A stretch of 64,000 bases of DNA, taken from NCBI GenBank assembly GCA_030268105.1, contig BSDZ01000078.1:2593001-2657000 (forward strand). Direction: 5' to 3'. This document shows, piece after piece, positions 1-12,932 of the stretch. The notes beneath the pieces were generated by a model. The model worked only from the letters and a program-made list of their open reading frames with translations, did not search any database and was not told where the DNA came from. The DNA is from Volvox africanus. Its lineage: Eukaryota > Chlorophyta > Chlorophyceae > Chlamydomonadales > Volvocaceae. A program made the position numbers and the translations under genes. Each line of letters opens with the position of its first letter. Position 1 is the first letter of the stretch.

Positions 1-3000
1 TTTTGCCTTGTTCCCTACGCCACGAAGCCCCGCCGCCTCAAGATGCACTACGCCACGGGCGCGCGTGGCGGCGGTCAGGCCTACCGTTGCCAGGAGTCCC
101 AAGCCCACCCGTTGCTTCTGTGGACCCGCTGTTGCACCGGCTGGCGTCTCGCCATTGCACGGGGACTGCGAGAAGAAGCCATCGTCCATAACAGTGAAGC
201 CTGTGCCTGTCTGGGCAGGCGCGGGGTCAGTGGTGCTGACGCCGCCACCCTTGCTGGCAGCCTCCAACGAGGCTGAGGGCGCCGTTCCCGCTGCCTCCGC
301 AGTCGCAGCTGCCTCCGCAGCTCGCTGCTGCTGGTGCTGCGCCCTGCATCGACGAGGTTATGGGCTCGTGGAGATTTCACGGCATGGGTGCCGAGTGTGC
401 AAGTTCATTTCGAGCAAAGTGAAGTCTTGGACTCATTAGACGCTCCGCTGCATGGCCGTTCCGTGGCAGCACAGGGTCGAGACCCAGGCCACAGGCCCCC
501 AGAATCTACAACCCCTGGCATATCTAACACATGAAAGGTGTTCGATATATGCGTTGCCTTTTACGGGACTTCATTCCGCAACCAATTTGAACATAGAAGT
601 CGCCACCGCGAAACCAGGACGCAACCTGTCAACTTACCGCAAGCTAGGCATCGGCTGCTGAAGCAACGGGTCAGGCGCCGGCATTACACCGGCGGTGCGG
701 CCACCAATGCGCCCATTCCCGCCGCTCACAGCCCAGCCCCTGGACCTAGTTCCATTTCCTAGTCCACCGCGGCCGCTGATCTCATCGCCACCTCCACCTT
801 CACTTCGCTTGCCACCATCACCTCTACTGAGCAGCCCCAAAAGCTCCTTCCTAGCCTTGTCCGCCTTGCCGGTATTGACAGGCCGCGCGCGGCCCTTCAC
901 AGGTTCCCCTGCACCAGAGCCGCCTCCAGGTTCCAACGCTGTACGTCTAGGTTTCTTGACAGGATGGGCGCCAATGGCGCGGGTGGAAGGTTGGCCGGCA
1001 CCTGACCGGGCTGCGAGGGCTGCCTCCCACACGGCGGCCCTGCGTGAGCAAGAAGTGGAGCAAGGTTGCGGTCCTCGGAAGGTCCAGGACTTGCCACGAA
1101 ATGAAATGGTGGGCACGTTCCAGATGGACTACGGGATGCAGTTAGAAATTGTGGAGCGTGGTTGGAAGAGGGCATGGAATGGCACTGAGGTATATATCTT
1201 TGAGCACGCTCGAGCCGAAGTGCGAAGCCTTGGGATTGGGATCTCTTCATTGGCCCGTACACGCGCATGTCGTCGATTGGAAGGCAGCGCAGCCACTTCC
1301 AGCAGTAAGGTAAGGGATGAAATAAGGCTTGTGTGGGAAGTGAGCAACGCCCTCGCGGGCTCATGTGACTGGTTCCGTTGTTTTCCTAGTCCTACTCCGC
1401 ACAACAAACAGATCCCCAAGTCAACGTCAGCTTACTCGATGGATTTCAACAGGTCAACTTTATTTACGGCAGCTTTGCCGGTGTCGGCAGGCGCTGCTGC
1501 CCAACTGACTGCAGGTGGCGATATCCGTGCCGATTGGGCAGATGCAGTCGAAGAGGCGGCAGCGTTGGCAGCGTTGACAACATCCGGCTGCGGCTCCAGT
1601 AACCGCCTATCATGCAAAGGCACGGCGAAGGGGTTGTTCGCATTCCCGCCCCTAGGCGTTGTGCCTGCAAGGCGCCTGGCCGCCGCCATAGCCGCTGCTG
1701 CGGAAGCTGTGGGCCCCGCAGGTGGCCCAGGTGACCCTGGCGATAACGTAGATGCCCGTGGATTGGGCCGCCCAGCGCTGCCTGCACAGTCCTCATCCTG
1801 CGGCGCTTTATCCACACAGAAGCCGCCGTTCCGGGCGTCACCTTCCTGCACAACCTCCTCCTCTACGGCACCGCCAGCTGCAGGCATCCCCTCCTCCGTT
1901 TCCCACTCTAGGCCCTGGAACATCTCGGACACATCAACCTCCACACGTTCGTCATCGCCCTCTTCCTCCGGCTCCTCTTCTGCCGGCTCCTCCTGCTCTT
2001 CAGCCTCCTCTGCTTCATCATCATCGCTTAGGGTCAGGTCTACAACGTGACGGCAAGTATTTTGGTCCGATCGCCAGGCCTTGGGCTGTCGAACGTGCGC
2101 CGGATGCGTGGAGAAACTGCCCACTCCTGCGAACGGAGCACGAGCAGAGCACGAATATGCCATTGGGACTTTGGTAGGCACGTCAGTGCCCTCAGCCTGG
2201 CTCCCAAGATGAGTACTTGGCCGTCCTAACTCAGCCGCCTAATTAGTTACTATATCGGTGGCAGTATCCAAAGGCAAGGGAGTGGGTCACACATGAATGT
2301 CTGTGAATTCCTGTATCACCTCTGTTGCCTTCTGACAGACTCCCTTACCACTTAAGCCCGCGGTGCCATTACATACTAAGCCCGTGTGACCCACCCAGCG
2401 TCGCCTCGGGAAATAGCTTTGCCAGCCGTAGCCGCAGCTCTCCGTCGAAGGCTTCGTGGCGCTGAGAGAGCACCTCGCGGACGGCTGCCAGCACATCCTG
2501 GCAGCACGGGAAGCAGAGTTAGTGTGATGACCTGTGAACAGTACCCCATAACAAAGCACTTCGCTTTAGTCCCAATCGTGAAGCCCCATTTGCCCACCGA
2601 CACACCTGTTCTATCGGGCCGATGTCTCGCACCGTGGGAATTATGTTCTCTAAGGAGCATAACAACGCCGCGCAGGTGCCCATGGGCCCGCCCGAAACTC
2701 CTGACAGCGCAGGCAACCAACTCAGTGCAGCGGGCAGCCAGGCCCTCATCAGGCGCGGCGTGGGGGCACGGCCTTCAGGGAACTGCAGTATGCATAAGAA
2801 AAGCATAAGAAAACGATTTGGGTCCGCGCGGTGGTCACAAGGGCTAGGAAAATAACGGCGCCAGCCACGGGGAAGAGCCATTCACTCGCACGCAAAATGC
2901 CTGGATTGCAAAATGGCATTAAGGCAGCACCCTGGCTTCTGCCTTCCATGCCTTGTATACGCGGACCTAACAGCGGTGCAACCGGTCTGAATCCATCCTG

Positions 3001-6000
3001 TTGAGAAGCATGCTTACCAAACCAGTGCGGCACAGGCGCTGAGGAATTGGAAATGAAGTACTCACAGCCCCCTAAACTCTTAACGTAACCCGAATCATGG
3101 GTCTTTACCGCAAATCGGCATTATCTCTACGTCCAGAGTAACACCCGACTTCTACGGTTCTCCACCTTCAGCCACCTACTCACCACATGGCGCAGGTAAA
3201 ACCAGCAGATGGGGAGCAGCACCACCAGCGGAACCAGCCCCGACCGACACTCAAGGCGGTCGCGGAAAGCGGGCAGGCCCTGTCGGTTCATAGGAAGTCC
3301 TTGTAACGTGCGCATAAAAAGCCATCGGGACAAGGAGCGACCCTGCCGCGCACTGCAAAACCTAATTGCTCAGTGCCCATGCAAGGCGCATGTTTCCCAC
3401 CACGAATGTCATTTGTAGTGGGCGTCCGGTCAGATGAACGTGAGCCTGATTATAGCCACTTCCAGCTCACGCGCTCGACTGCGGCACCCACCTGCTCTAA
3501 AATGCGCACCGAGAGCGCCCAGGTGCTATGAGCCAGCACCCAGGCGTCCGAGTCCAGACGCTCGTGCTTACTGCAGGCATGGAGTACAGCCTGCGAGAAG
3601 GGATGCCCGAAGCGAGCGAGGGGTTGGTGCAGGCGGAAGATAGCGCTATGAAAGAGGTGTGATGCTGCGGTGAGACCGGCAATCCATGTCGTGGCAGGAC
3701 CTGAAAGCTTGCAGAGATGACACGGCCGCATGCGAGAAAGAAGAGGTGCGAAAAGCGATCTGGAGCCTTGCTTCTAACAAATACGCCTCACCCACGCCTT
3801 AGGCACTGTACTTCACGTTGGATGTAGTCGAACCCCATGGCCGATATCACCAGCAACACCAAAAAATTAAGCATTAACACGGCTACGGCTATACCACTAC
3901 ACAGGAAACACATAGCTACACAGTTTGCGCGACCCCACTGAGTACTTCAAAACGACTTTGCGCCGCAAAACGCAGCTGCGCACCTTTACGCAGTTCAAGG
4001 TCGGTGCCAGGCGCCTGCTACTCATTAGCTGCAAACGCCGAGATGGATTTGGGGTCAGCAAATGGATGACCGCGAAGAGCAGATGGGTGCAGACGAGATT
4101 TGGTTCGGTGGTCAGCGCTCGAGGCAGCTTTGCATCGCACCTACCTCACGAAAGAAGAGGAATTGATGCGACAGTATCAGAGCACCTGAGCCCTGCACGG
4201 CAGATCCCAGCCCCGAGGCCTAGCCCGCATCTAGACGCCTCTTTTGTACGCCTACTCTGGCGGCTGCAGCCGATACTATCCGTTGTTGAACCACCCGTCT
4301 CCAGCACCTTCCCCTCCTGGGTCCGATGAGTAGCATGAGCCCCTTCCCAGTTCCACCACACAAGGCGCAAAATACCCCGGTAAATACGTAATAGTGGTAA
4401 GTACTGGTAAGCAAGGATGGGATCCCCGACACGCATCAGCTCAATCTTTTGGTAAAACCCAGTTTCACCCCAAGTCCGTGTCCCACGTACCTTGTCCACA
4501 GGAGCCATCGCTGACAGCTGGTCAACAATCTTGCCGCACGTACTAAGCACCACAAACGCATAGTTATGAGGCGGCAGCAACCAGCCATCCTGCAGTGCCA
4601 GCTCCAGTGGGCCGCCCCAGCCATCGTGCTCGACTGCGGCGGCTCGTGCCTTGCTAGCATGCTCAGGCAGCACAAAGTGCGACACCAGCGCATCCTCAGC
4701 GGCGGCCCTGAAATAAAAGCGAGCAGGAGTAGCTGAGTGGCGGCTGAGTGCAGAACCAGTGTCAGCGGCTGCGTCCAACACGGCACTACTGACAAGGGCA
4801 CTGGCGGCGCCAGGGAACTTCCGCACCGCATGAGGGAACTTCCAAAGCAGTGCTGTGATATCTAAGCGACACAAAAGTGCAATGGTGCTAACGAGAGCAG
4901 CAAAAGCTGCCGTATGGTGGCATTGCGGCATAACGGCTTCGTCATGGCGATCAGTTAACTGGTTTAGTCCCTTAAAATTATGATTTCTATAGCTATGCAC
5001 AAGTCCTGCGACCATATCCAGTGAGATGTAGAGATGTAAGCATGAAAGGGTCAACCTAGCGTGTACCTAAGCTCCGCATGCGGTCCGCACACCAGCCGTA
5101 GAAGCGCCGCCAGCGCGGCGCCGTCAGCTCGTACAGCCACGCTGAGGGCTGCGTCGGTCTGCTCCGGCGGAACCGGTTCACTGGCCGGCAGGTGGTCCGC
5201 AGCGACGCCCAGCACGTGCGCCTCACGAGCAGCAATCTGCAGGTGGATTACTGAGGCGGCACGGCGGCGCGAGCAAAGCAGAAATCCGGAAGCGGGTAGA
5301 TACGTTGGCGTTTCGGCGCATGACACGTCGAGGTTAAGAGGTGTGCGACGACCCTTCCAACAATGACTACGTGAAACCCACCTGATTACGCGCGGAATAG
5401 GCCGCGTTTCCTGGTTCCGACTTTGTTTGCTACGCACCCCACCAAGTTCGTCCTGCATTCCCATCCACCTATCGGAATTCACTTAAGGGAAACGCTGCGC
5501 CAGAAGATAGCGCCAGAAGAGGCCAAGGCGCGGAGTACAACATTATCTTCAATCCACTGTAAAATGCACTACTACTGTTACGGCTGTTGCTGCTACTACT
5601 ACAACGCAACGCTTACCGGCCGCTTGTCGCAGCTGCCCCAGCAGCAAGCCTGGGCACTGTCTTACGTGCACCGCGCACTGGTTAGGGCCCTCGGCACGGG
5701 GCCGCACGGGCCATTGGGCGGCAGCCAGGAATGAGGATATGTGGTGAACATTTTCACCTGCAGTCGTCATGTGTATACAGGGGTTTGTAATTCGATTGCG
5801 GCGAGGAAGGATGCTCAGCGCCCTTGCAACTAGTGGTGGCAACTAGCCTGGGCCTGAGGGGCAAGTAAGCTGCATGCCCCTTAAGAAACCAAACGGTTTC
5901 TTATGCCTTGACGAAATCGTCCATGAGCCTGCTGCTGTTGCACTCCAACGGCAGACTCACCCTGATAACTGCTGACCGCAGCAGCAACCGGTGAGCCGTC

Positions 6001-9000
6001 CGCTGCCGGCCCCGGGTCCTCCAGCTCTGCGCAGTGCGCTGCAGCCAAGATGAGAGCAAGAGCTACAGCTGGGTGTGGACAGCCAGCTACTGCCAGGTAT
6101 GCAGCCGGCGTGCAGCAGTAATTATCAAGTTGCTTGAGCGCAAGCTCACAAACGGCCACTGTGGCGGCGCCGGCTGTCTCGGCACTGGGAGCAGCGAGCG
6201 GCAAGCCGACCCGGAGCTTGTCGTTAGGATTATACAGCACCTCCGCTACACCGGGACAAATTCGGTGCGATGCGTCTGTCGGATCAAGCACCGCCGCAAG
6301 GGCAGTTGCATCCGCCTGCGGGCAAGGAGCAGCGCCATGCTCGGAACGTCACACTCTGCGGATAACCTTAATCCTGTTATTTGAAAAGTAAGGATAGCCG
6401 ATTTCCTCAAAAGGAGCGCCAGGGAGTCATGGAAGAGTTGTAATACGTTTGGACCCACCCACAGCCCACAACGCACATTTTACATTTTGCCATACGTAGC
6501 GCTCTGAGCACACGAACTCAGCTAAGCACACGAACGAGCCCGAGTGCACCTGAAGTACTAAGCACAGCACATCAGCCGCCGCCTCCACCATCTTTGCCTC
6601 CAGGTTGGCCGCGTCTTCGAGCAGTGTAGTCATGGCCACCGCCGACCGACCCTGTCCTCCCGCCAGTGCCATAACTGCCTGGACTGCCACCTGGCCGTAC
6701 AGATCCGACGCGAATGTGATGCTGCGGCCGCCGTAGCAGCATCCAAGGGCAACGCCTTTAAAGGCCTCCAACGCAGCAGTTGTGCGGTATCGCATTTCGG
6801 ATTCCGCAACACGACCAACCGGCAGGAAGGACGTGCGGTGGATATCGCCCATCAGGAAAGCAAGCAGGCGGCGAAGGTCCCGAGACGGCACACGCTCATC
6901 GCGGGCGAAGGTGCACAGAAGCTGTCCACAGAGATCGGTGATGCTCTGATTGAAAAGGTGATACAAGGGCCGACGGCCAATATAATAATTCGGAGCACCA
7001 TTATTTGAAACCTGGCACGAGTCGACAGGATGGAATGATGCAATGTGTCGCAGGGAATGCGATGGCGATGCAGTGTGATGTGATGGGCGCGATATCCGAG
7101 AAGCGAAACTGGGGGGATACAGTAGCCCATTTGATTGTGGAATAGGTGGAGATACTCCTAACTTGAAGTCCGTCTGGAAGATGCGAAAGCATCAGGCAAG
7201 ATGCCTGTGGGGTGTCATGGTGTCGGCAAGCACTGCGAATAAATACAGGTCACAGATAGGGGGTCACTCCAACGCTGATTCCAACGCGACTTGCTCTGAT
7301 TAGTCCCTGAAATCGCTTCTATCGTGGCACAGCATTACAAGGTGGTCCAAGGCTGACCTGAAGCAGCGAGGAATCAGCATTGCTAGTCGCGGCATCCCTA
7401 AGCGCCGCCGTCAGCGCCGCCACGCCGTCCACCTCGCCACTGCCACAGCATAGGCGGCCGCAGGCTGCGGCCGCTGCGGCGCACGTCGCCCGAAGAAGAT
7501 AATCCCCCTCGAGCGCCCGTGCCAGGTGTAAAAAACATTCTATCACGCGCTGAAAACTGGGTGCCGGCACTGTGGGTGCAGATGCCATGGCGCCGCCATC
7601 GCAATCGTCCTTGCTGGCCGCGGCCGAACGCCACATCAAAAGATGCGCTATGAGCGTCACTGGCAAATCTGCAAACGCCGTAACCGCTATCGTCAACGCC
7701 GTGGGTTGCAGGCTTTGCAGAAGCATCTTCATCCCATTTAGCAGCGATTCCAATGGCGCTTCGAATAAGCGCCTGCTGCCGGGGCCAGTCGGGAGGGCAG
7801 CTGCGGGCTCGGACTTGACAGTTACAACATCAACCGACGGGGGTATGGCTTGCCGGATGCGTGGGACCCAGTTTGCCAAAACCGTGTCCAGGTTCACCTC
7901 TCGCGCTTCCTCCCACGACGCAAGAGTTCCAAACTGCTCAATCGTGGGGAGTACCTGCGGCGGAGGTACCGAATACATTCCTGTACTGTAAAACATTTCC
8001 TGGTCACGGTGTAGAAGCATTATGACAAGAGTCCCAGCTGAGGAGATGCAACTGAAAGAATACAGCTGTGCAGGCGACAGCATAAACTCGCTGTTCCAAG
8101 CAAAATTTCAAACGATATCCCTATCCTGACATGTAACGATCCGCCAGCGGCCGCTCCTGCCGTCATCCCCAGCAAGTATTGGAAAGTTCGTGTCGGTGTG
8201 ATTATCACACTGCGGCACCTTGCTCCTGCGCTTCTTAGTTCTCACCAGATCCTGCACCGCCTTATTCGGGTATGCGGCCAGCAGGTACAGTCCTGGTACG
8301 TGGATGTGGTGGCGTACCAAATTGTCCATCACGAAGGGGCCACAGTCGCCCAACAACAAGACCGTCGTGAGGCGGGACATTACATCGGCGTCGAACAACA
8401 GGGATGGGTACGACAACGCCTCTATGATGCCCAGCTCCATCTTCTAAATGTGATAATGCGAATGGATATAATAACAGCGGACAAGGGAGGGGCGGAAAGG
8501 ACAGGGGGAGGAGAGCGTTAATCATTGTTGTTGGGCGTTCTGGTCGATATCTTCATAGCGGACAGCATCACAGCTGGGGCCGCACTTTTAAGCGTGCCGT
8601 TGGTTTAGCCCAGCTAGATGTCATGCAGACGGTCACTTCGTCGTGCAAGCTTAGAACGGATAAACCCGTGCCGCGAACTGTGAGAAGCCACACATATATG
8701 CGCAAGTCGCAACCAGGCATCATGGTGATAACCACCTTGCCGAAGCGCAGTCATGGCTTATATACCTTTAACACTTCAATCCCTTCCTCAAGCTGCTGCA
8801 TCTCATGTCCCTCCTCCAACTGCTGCTGCTGCTGCTTCAACTCCCGCTCTCCTGCCTCGAGCCAGTTAGCTACACGCTCCGCATCTTTCCGCGCCATGAC
8901 CTCCAGCAGGACCTGGACACGGATTCCATATAATATCCGTTACAACGGATTCTATAGTAACGCAAACCGTGCAATTACTAAAGAACTCTAGTTGTCCTGG

Positions 9001-9310
9001 TCTGACTGCGCTTTGGATTTTACTGGTTACCCCTGCCTTGTGAAAACAAAAACCCAGATCCCGTAAGCAGCTTGGCACAAAAAAAATTCCCAACCTGGTT
9101 TTCGACGGACGCAGAGGCAAGCCACGCCTGGGCTGTATGGTACGCCATGACGCAATCTTGGCATCTCGACAGCTGCCGTAATATCTTGTCCCAAATGCGT
9201 ATCACCACACGCTGTGTTTCGTAGGACAACACAGTCGCCAATCCATACATAACTGGGGGGATATGGAATACATAACTGATCGTCAATTTATCAGTGCTAT
9301 AATTGTTCAA
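1..9310 (-). CDS. Senataxin/Sen1-like protein, N-terminal region (partial, continues past left edge)
   Basis: Recognised by similarity to the helical N-terminal domain of Sen1/senataxin, the RNA:DNA helicase of transcription termination and R-loop removal. The first resolved exon (about 9310-9095) contains LSRCQDCVMAYHTAQ, matching the human LCYCLECVAEYHKAR segment. Exon 8912-8766 gives VLLEVMARKDAERVANWLE. Exon 8443-8246 has IIEALSYPSLLFD and HVPGLYLLAAYPNKAVQDL, matching the human LKYPYLLL and PGIYLFLVHPNEMVRRW. Further phase-compatible exons are 8065-7358, 6945-6550 and 6315-5961; others follow near 5.7, 5.2-5.05, 4.7-4.5, 3.7-3.45, 3.3-3.2 and 2.5-2.4 kb. Open frames at 2181-1432 and 1116-634 are low-complexity and would be the linker; the first holds an acidic VVDLTLSDDD motif. 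The helicase core is not in the window and would lie to the left. The exact start codon and most 3' exon borders are unresolved. Family call is fairly firm; exon details are partial. Confidence 0.68.
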
Positions 9311-10704
9311 ACACAGCTGGGGTTGAAACCATCGACCATCTCGGTCGACCGGGATGTCACACCGGAAGTAAAAACATTCGGTGTGTCAATATAACAACCC
9401 AACACCACATGGAAGCCGAGACAACCCCCATCCATTTACCTCTCGTGTGCTTACACCACCAATGGTCGTGCGCCCGAAGGTACACATACGCCGCCGGATA
9501 CCAGTCCTAAAATTTCACAAGGGTGGAACATCAGCATCCAATTGTATACCTGGATTTGAAGCAAAGCTCACCGTCCTTTCATTTGGGGCCAAGGCATCCA
9601 ATCGCTGGATAAGGGCCTCTTCCTCGAATGCTGCCATAGGCCATAAAGGGCAAGTCACTGCTTCGCCTATCCAAAACCATCCAGTTCGTTTCCTTGCGCG
9701 TTTGCGAAAATAGGCGGCCTGTTGCTACGCCATGATATCTTAACACTGAATGTTCGTCAACAAGCACTGCATCAAATTTGCTAATTTGCTTTTAGACTTA
9801 TTAAATATGCCGTCTTTATTATTTGTGTCAAGGCGCCATTGCATGCGGAACTTGCTCAGCACATCTATGCGTGCTGTCTGCTGTGGTCTACCGTGGCATG
9901 CCTAGTGGATATCCAGAATCATGCAATCCTTCTACAAACAAGATGAGGATTACCGTTGTGGTCGACCCTTGACGCTACAATATTCATGCCTAGTTGCAAG
10001 CTGCAACAACAGCACCAAGTTGGTTACTAAAGCGCAGACCGCCCTTCACGTCCCAGAAGTGAAATCTGAGTGAATTAAACGGCATCTTTAATGCTTCGCT
10101 TTGCGAGCAGTTCTAATCATGCAACGAACGCTCCCCAGCGACTATTAAAATCATCTACGTGTTTTTGTATTCGTGATCATGCCCAGGTTCACTCCGTCAG
10201 GTATGTGTTAGAAAACACCGTCTACTTCGGTCCAACAAAAAGCTATGTTCCAAAAACTGTACATATTTCTATTGTCCATAAAAACACGAAAGGACCCATG
10301 CTCACGCCGGGACAAACTACGGCACACTCATTGTGGCGCCCTACTGCCAGGGAATGTGATCCCTGTCACAATTCAGAACATTAAGTCCAATAAAAGAGAC
10401 GCTGCAGCATCAATAAAGACCACATGCAAAGGATCGAATGCGGGCAAAACACGCCCAATAAAAGGCAGAACAGCAGGTTATTGTGGATCGACATGACCAC
10501 CGGGTGCAGGCGGCTCTCCCCTTGATCACCGCGTACCAATAAGACTCCAATCCTGCAGTGCAAATCCCGTAATCAAGCCTCGCAAGAACGATTGGCGAGC
10601 GGCTAGCTCTGTACCAATCAATGCTAAAACGTAACTTTCTGCAACCGATTGCCAAGTACATATATTCCCGCAGTTTCAAAAGCCACGATGAGGGCACAAC
10701 ATCG
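9311..10704. other. Intergenic stretch, no gene supported
   Basis: This stretch lies between the 5' end of the Sen1-like gene and the 3' end of the SNARE gene. Open frames here are short, lack recognisable peptides and carry no convincing splice structure. It presumably holds the promoter of the Sen1-like gene and the 3' UTR of the SNARE gene. I found no TGTAA motif on the minus strand close to the SNARE stop. Confidence 0.5.
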
Positions 10705-12494
10705 TCACAATGTCGCGTTGAGCTCGAGCACATGGAGGAGCGCCTTCTGCACCAGCATCCGCCGGCCTGCAGCCGAGGGCGGTGGACTGTTGCCACCGAT
10801 AATGGAGCCCAAGGTCTCGTTCGCCTTGCTGATGGCCGCATTCGCACCTTCCTGGACCTTCTTCTTGTTAGGGTTAATAATCTTAAGAACAATGATCGCC
10901 ACCACGCCCAGAACAACGAGCAGCAGCAGGAACGCGATGCACCTGCGCAGGGGGTTGTATCGATCATCTTCGCAGGTAGGAGTCATTTGCCATGTGCTGC
11001 CGTTGCAGCACACTAACGTGCGGACACGATGGAATTTCTTGCCCATGGCTCTCCACCCAGCCATTCCCAAGGGTTATGCTTTTTCAAAAGCTCGCCATGA
11101 CTTGGCGTTATCCATGCTACAGCGGCACATCTCAGGGTGTCTTTAGAGTGTCCTGCAGTTCATCTCTCGGCACCGCCGTGATGAACCAACAACCGCCCGC
11201 GTCCTTGCCCGATCTCCGACCCCTACCCTTGATAGCCAGTGCCCAGATTTCATGCACATAGCCTTTGTTAGCTCACTTGTCCGTTAGGAGGCCACGAGTG
11301 ATATCGCGGATAATCTGCGAGGCTTTCTTCATTGTGAACTCGATTTCGTTCAAGTCGTTCACGATCCCCTCCATTTTTTTGGTTTGAGCGTCAAGGGTTT
11401 GCCCAAGCTGCGAGGATGGGAGGAAATGACAAGAAGGCGGGGTCTCAGAATAGAATCAAGATGGACAGACAGTCAGCCTTGTGATTTCGACGGCGATGCC
11501 AGGACGGGTTCTAGTGGGAAGATCCCATCGCGCAATTTACTAGCTCGCAAGGCCCCCGTTAGCGTGTCCTCAACCCAGCTCCAGTCACTTACCGCGGTGC
11601 CAACTTGTTGCGTCTCCTCCGCGACACGTTGGGCCCGATTAAGCGTCTGGTTGATGTCGTCAATGTCTTTTCGCCCCTTGCTCATCAGCTGCTGCATCGA
11701 CATTGCTGTACGACAAGTGCATGGGCCACGTCAAGGATGGCAAAAACACATGCCCGCAAAGTATACATTTGCATGCGTCAACCTGAGTATTGACTTATAA
11801 CCACTGCTATTATTTTACCAGCATGAAATGTCAACACTGGCATCTAAAATTCTCGTCAGGGAGCATCTTCCCTCAAAAAACCCTGTTTCATCTCGAGGCA
11901 AACCCTCCCTGGCACGTCGCCTGTTCCTCTTCATATCAATGAAATGACCTGGCTTACGTCTACACGGCTCCAAGCCCTCACCTTCAAGTCGCAACTCGCT
12001 TTCACCCGGCTGGGCGCCGCTGAGGAGGTCACCCTTATTGCCCTCTGCCTGCGCAAACTCGTTTTTCATTGCAATGAACCCGTTAAGTTCGGATGCCATG
12101 ACCTTTTTCCGTGCAGCCAGCTCGCTGGGTGGTATCCCCTCCATGCGCGCCTCCCGTTCGAATTCTTTGATAAGTCTGTTGTTTGGATGCGGGAAGCCAA
12201 ATAAAATATTAATAAGTCGATCCACAAATTCAGTAATAAATCCGTCTGAAGCGGCCAATACAGCACCTAAATGCGCAACCACCCGACTCACGCCTTTGCC
12301 TCCTTGAGCTTGGAGGTGATATCTTTAATTTGCGCATGAATTTTTTCTGGTTTGGATGTCTTGTGCAGTTTCTTGAAGGCCCGGTCCAAGTCCTTAAAAA
12401 TTCGGTCGCACTGCTCTTCATACTCAGTGCGGTGAAAAACGATTTCCTCCTCAGCAACAGGGGGCACTTCATTCTTGGCCGCTTTAGGAGGCAT
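10705..12494 (-). CDS. NPSN: Novel plant SNARE (Qb-SNARE, NPSN family)
   Basis: Five exons join in phase: 12494-12292, 12175-11982, 11705-11593, 11407-11277 and 10942-10705, giving about 292 residues, slightly longer than Arabidopsis NPSN11. Seen: an N-terminal coiled-coil region; ALIKEFEREARMEG and RKKVMASELN, matching NPSN SLIKDFDRE and MVKELN; the Qb-SNARE heptad region from QLMSKGRKDIDDINQTLNRA through KKMEGIVNDLNEIEFTMKKA; then LLTDKCIAFLLLLVVLGVVA leading into a single transmembrane helix and KIINPNKKKV, nearly the plant KIVNPNNKD. Known for the family: tail-anchored SNAREs of the plasma membrane and division plane, pairing with syntaxins during cytokinesis. The tail after the membrane helix is about 55 residues, roughly twice the plant length. 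Start chosen as the first ATG before the conserved helices. It is divergent from the PIMT-BTB gene, with 438 bp between start codons. Confidence 0.93.
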
Positions 12495-12932
12495 CGTCGT
12501 CCGGCGTCAAAGATTAAATTTAGAGCTGCGGGCAGTCACCTAAGTCACCTGCCATTTCTGTACACCAAAAATCATGTTCATAATATTCAAAAATCTAACG
12601 TTTTCAGCATTGCGTTTCACAGTTACTTGATGAAATAGCTGTATAGTCGTTTACAAAGGGGTACTTCAGAGGCTGCGTTTCAATGTTCACAAAGCTCGGT
12701 GAGCAATAGGAAAGTCAGGCTGAATGTGAATGAAGGAAACCTCCGGATGGTTGGTTGGGGAAATCCCACAGCTCCCCTCCTGATACGGCACCCGCGTGAC
12801 GAGCAACGCGAAACAATTCCAAAGCAAATCGGTTGCGCAGTAACATATGTACCTTTCGGCTCAGGACTCGGCGTTAAAGGTTTAGGGATAAATCCAGGTT
12901 ATCTTGTGTGTATACACACTTGTTTCGGGACA
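12495..12932. promoter_or_regulatory. Shared divergent promoter region (NPSN / PIMT-BTB)
   Basis: Only 438 bp separate the start codons of the leftward SNARE gene and the rightward PIMT-BTB gene, so both promoters and 5' UTRs must share this stretch. I see no clear TATA box or named element. The call rests on gene arrangement alone. Confidence 0.5.

Noticed and set aside
695..2050. 451-residue plus-strand frame.
   Set aside because: It has no known motif and is low-complexity; the opposite strand carries the Sen1-like linker with an acidic motif, so this is likely a shadow frame.
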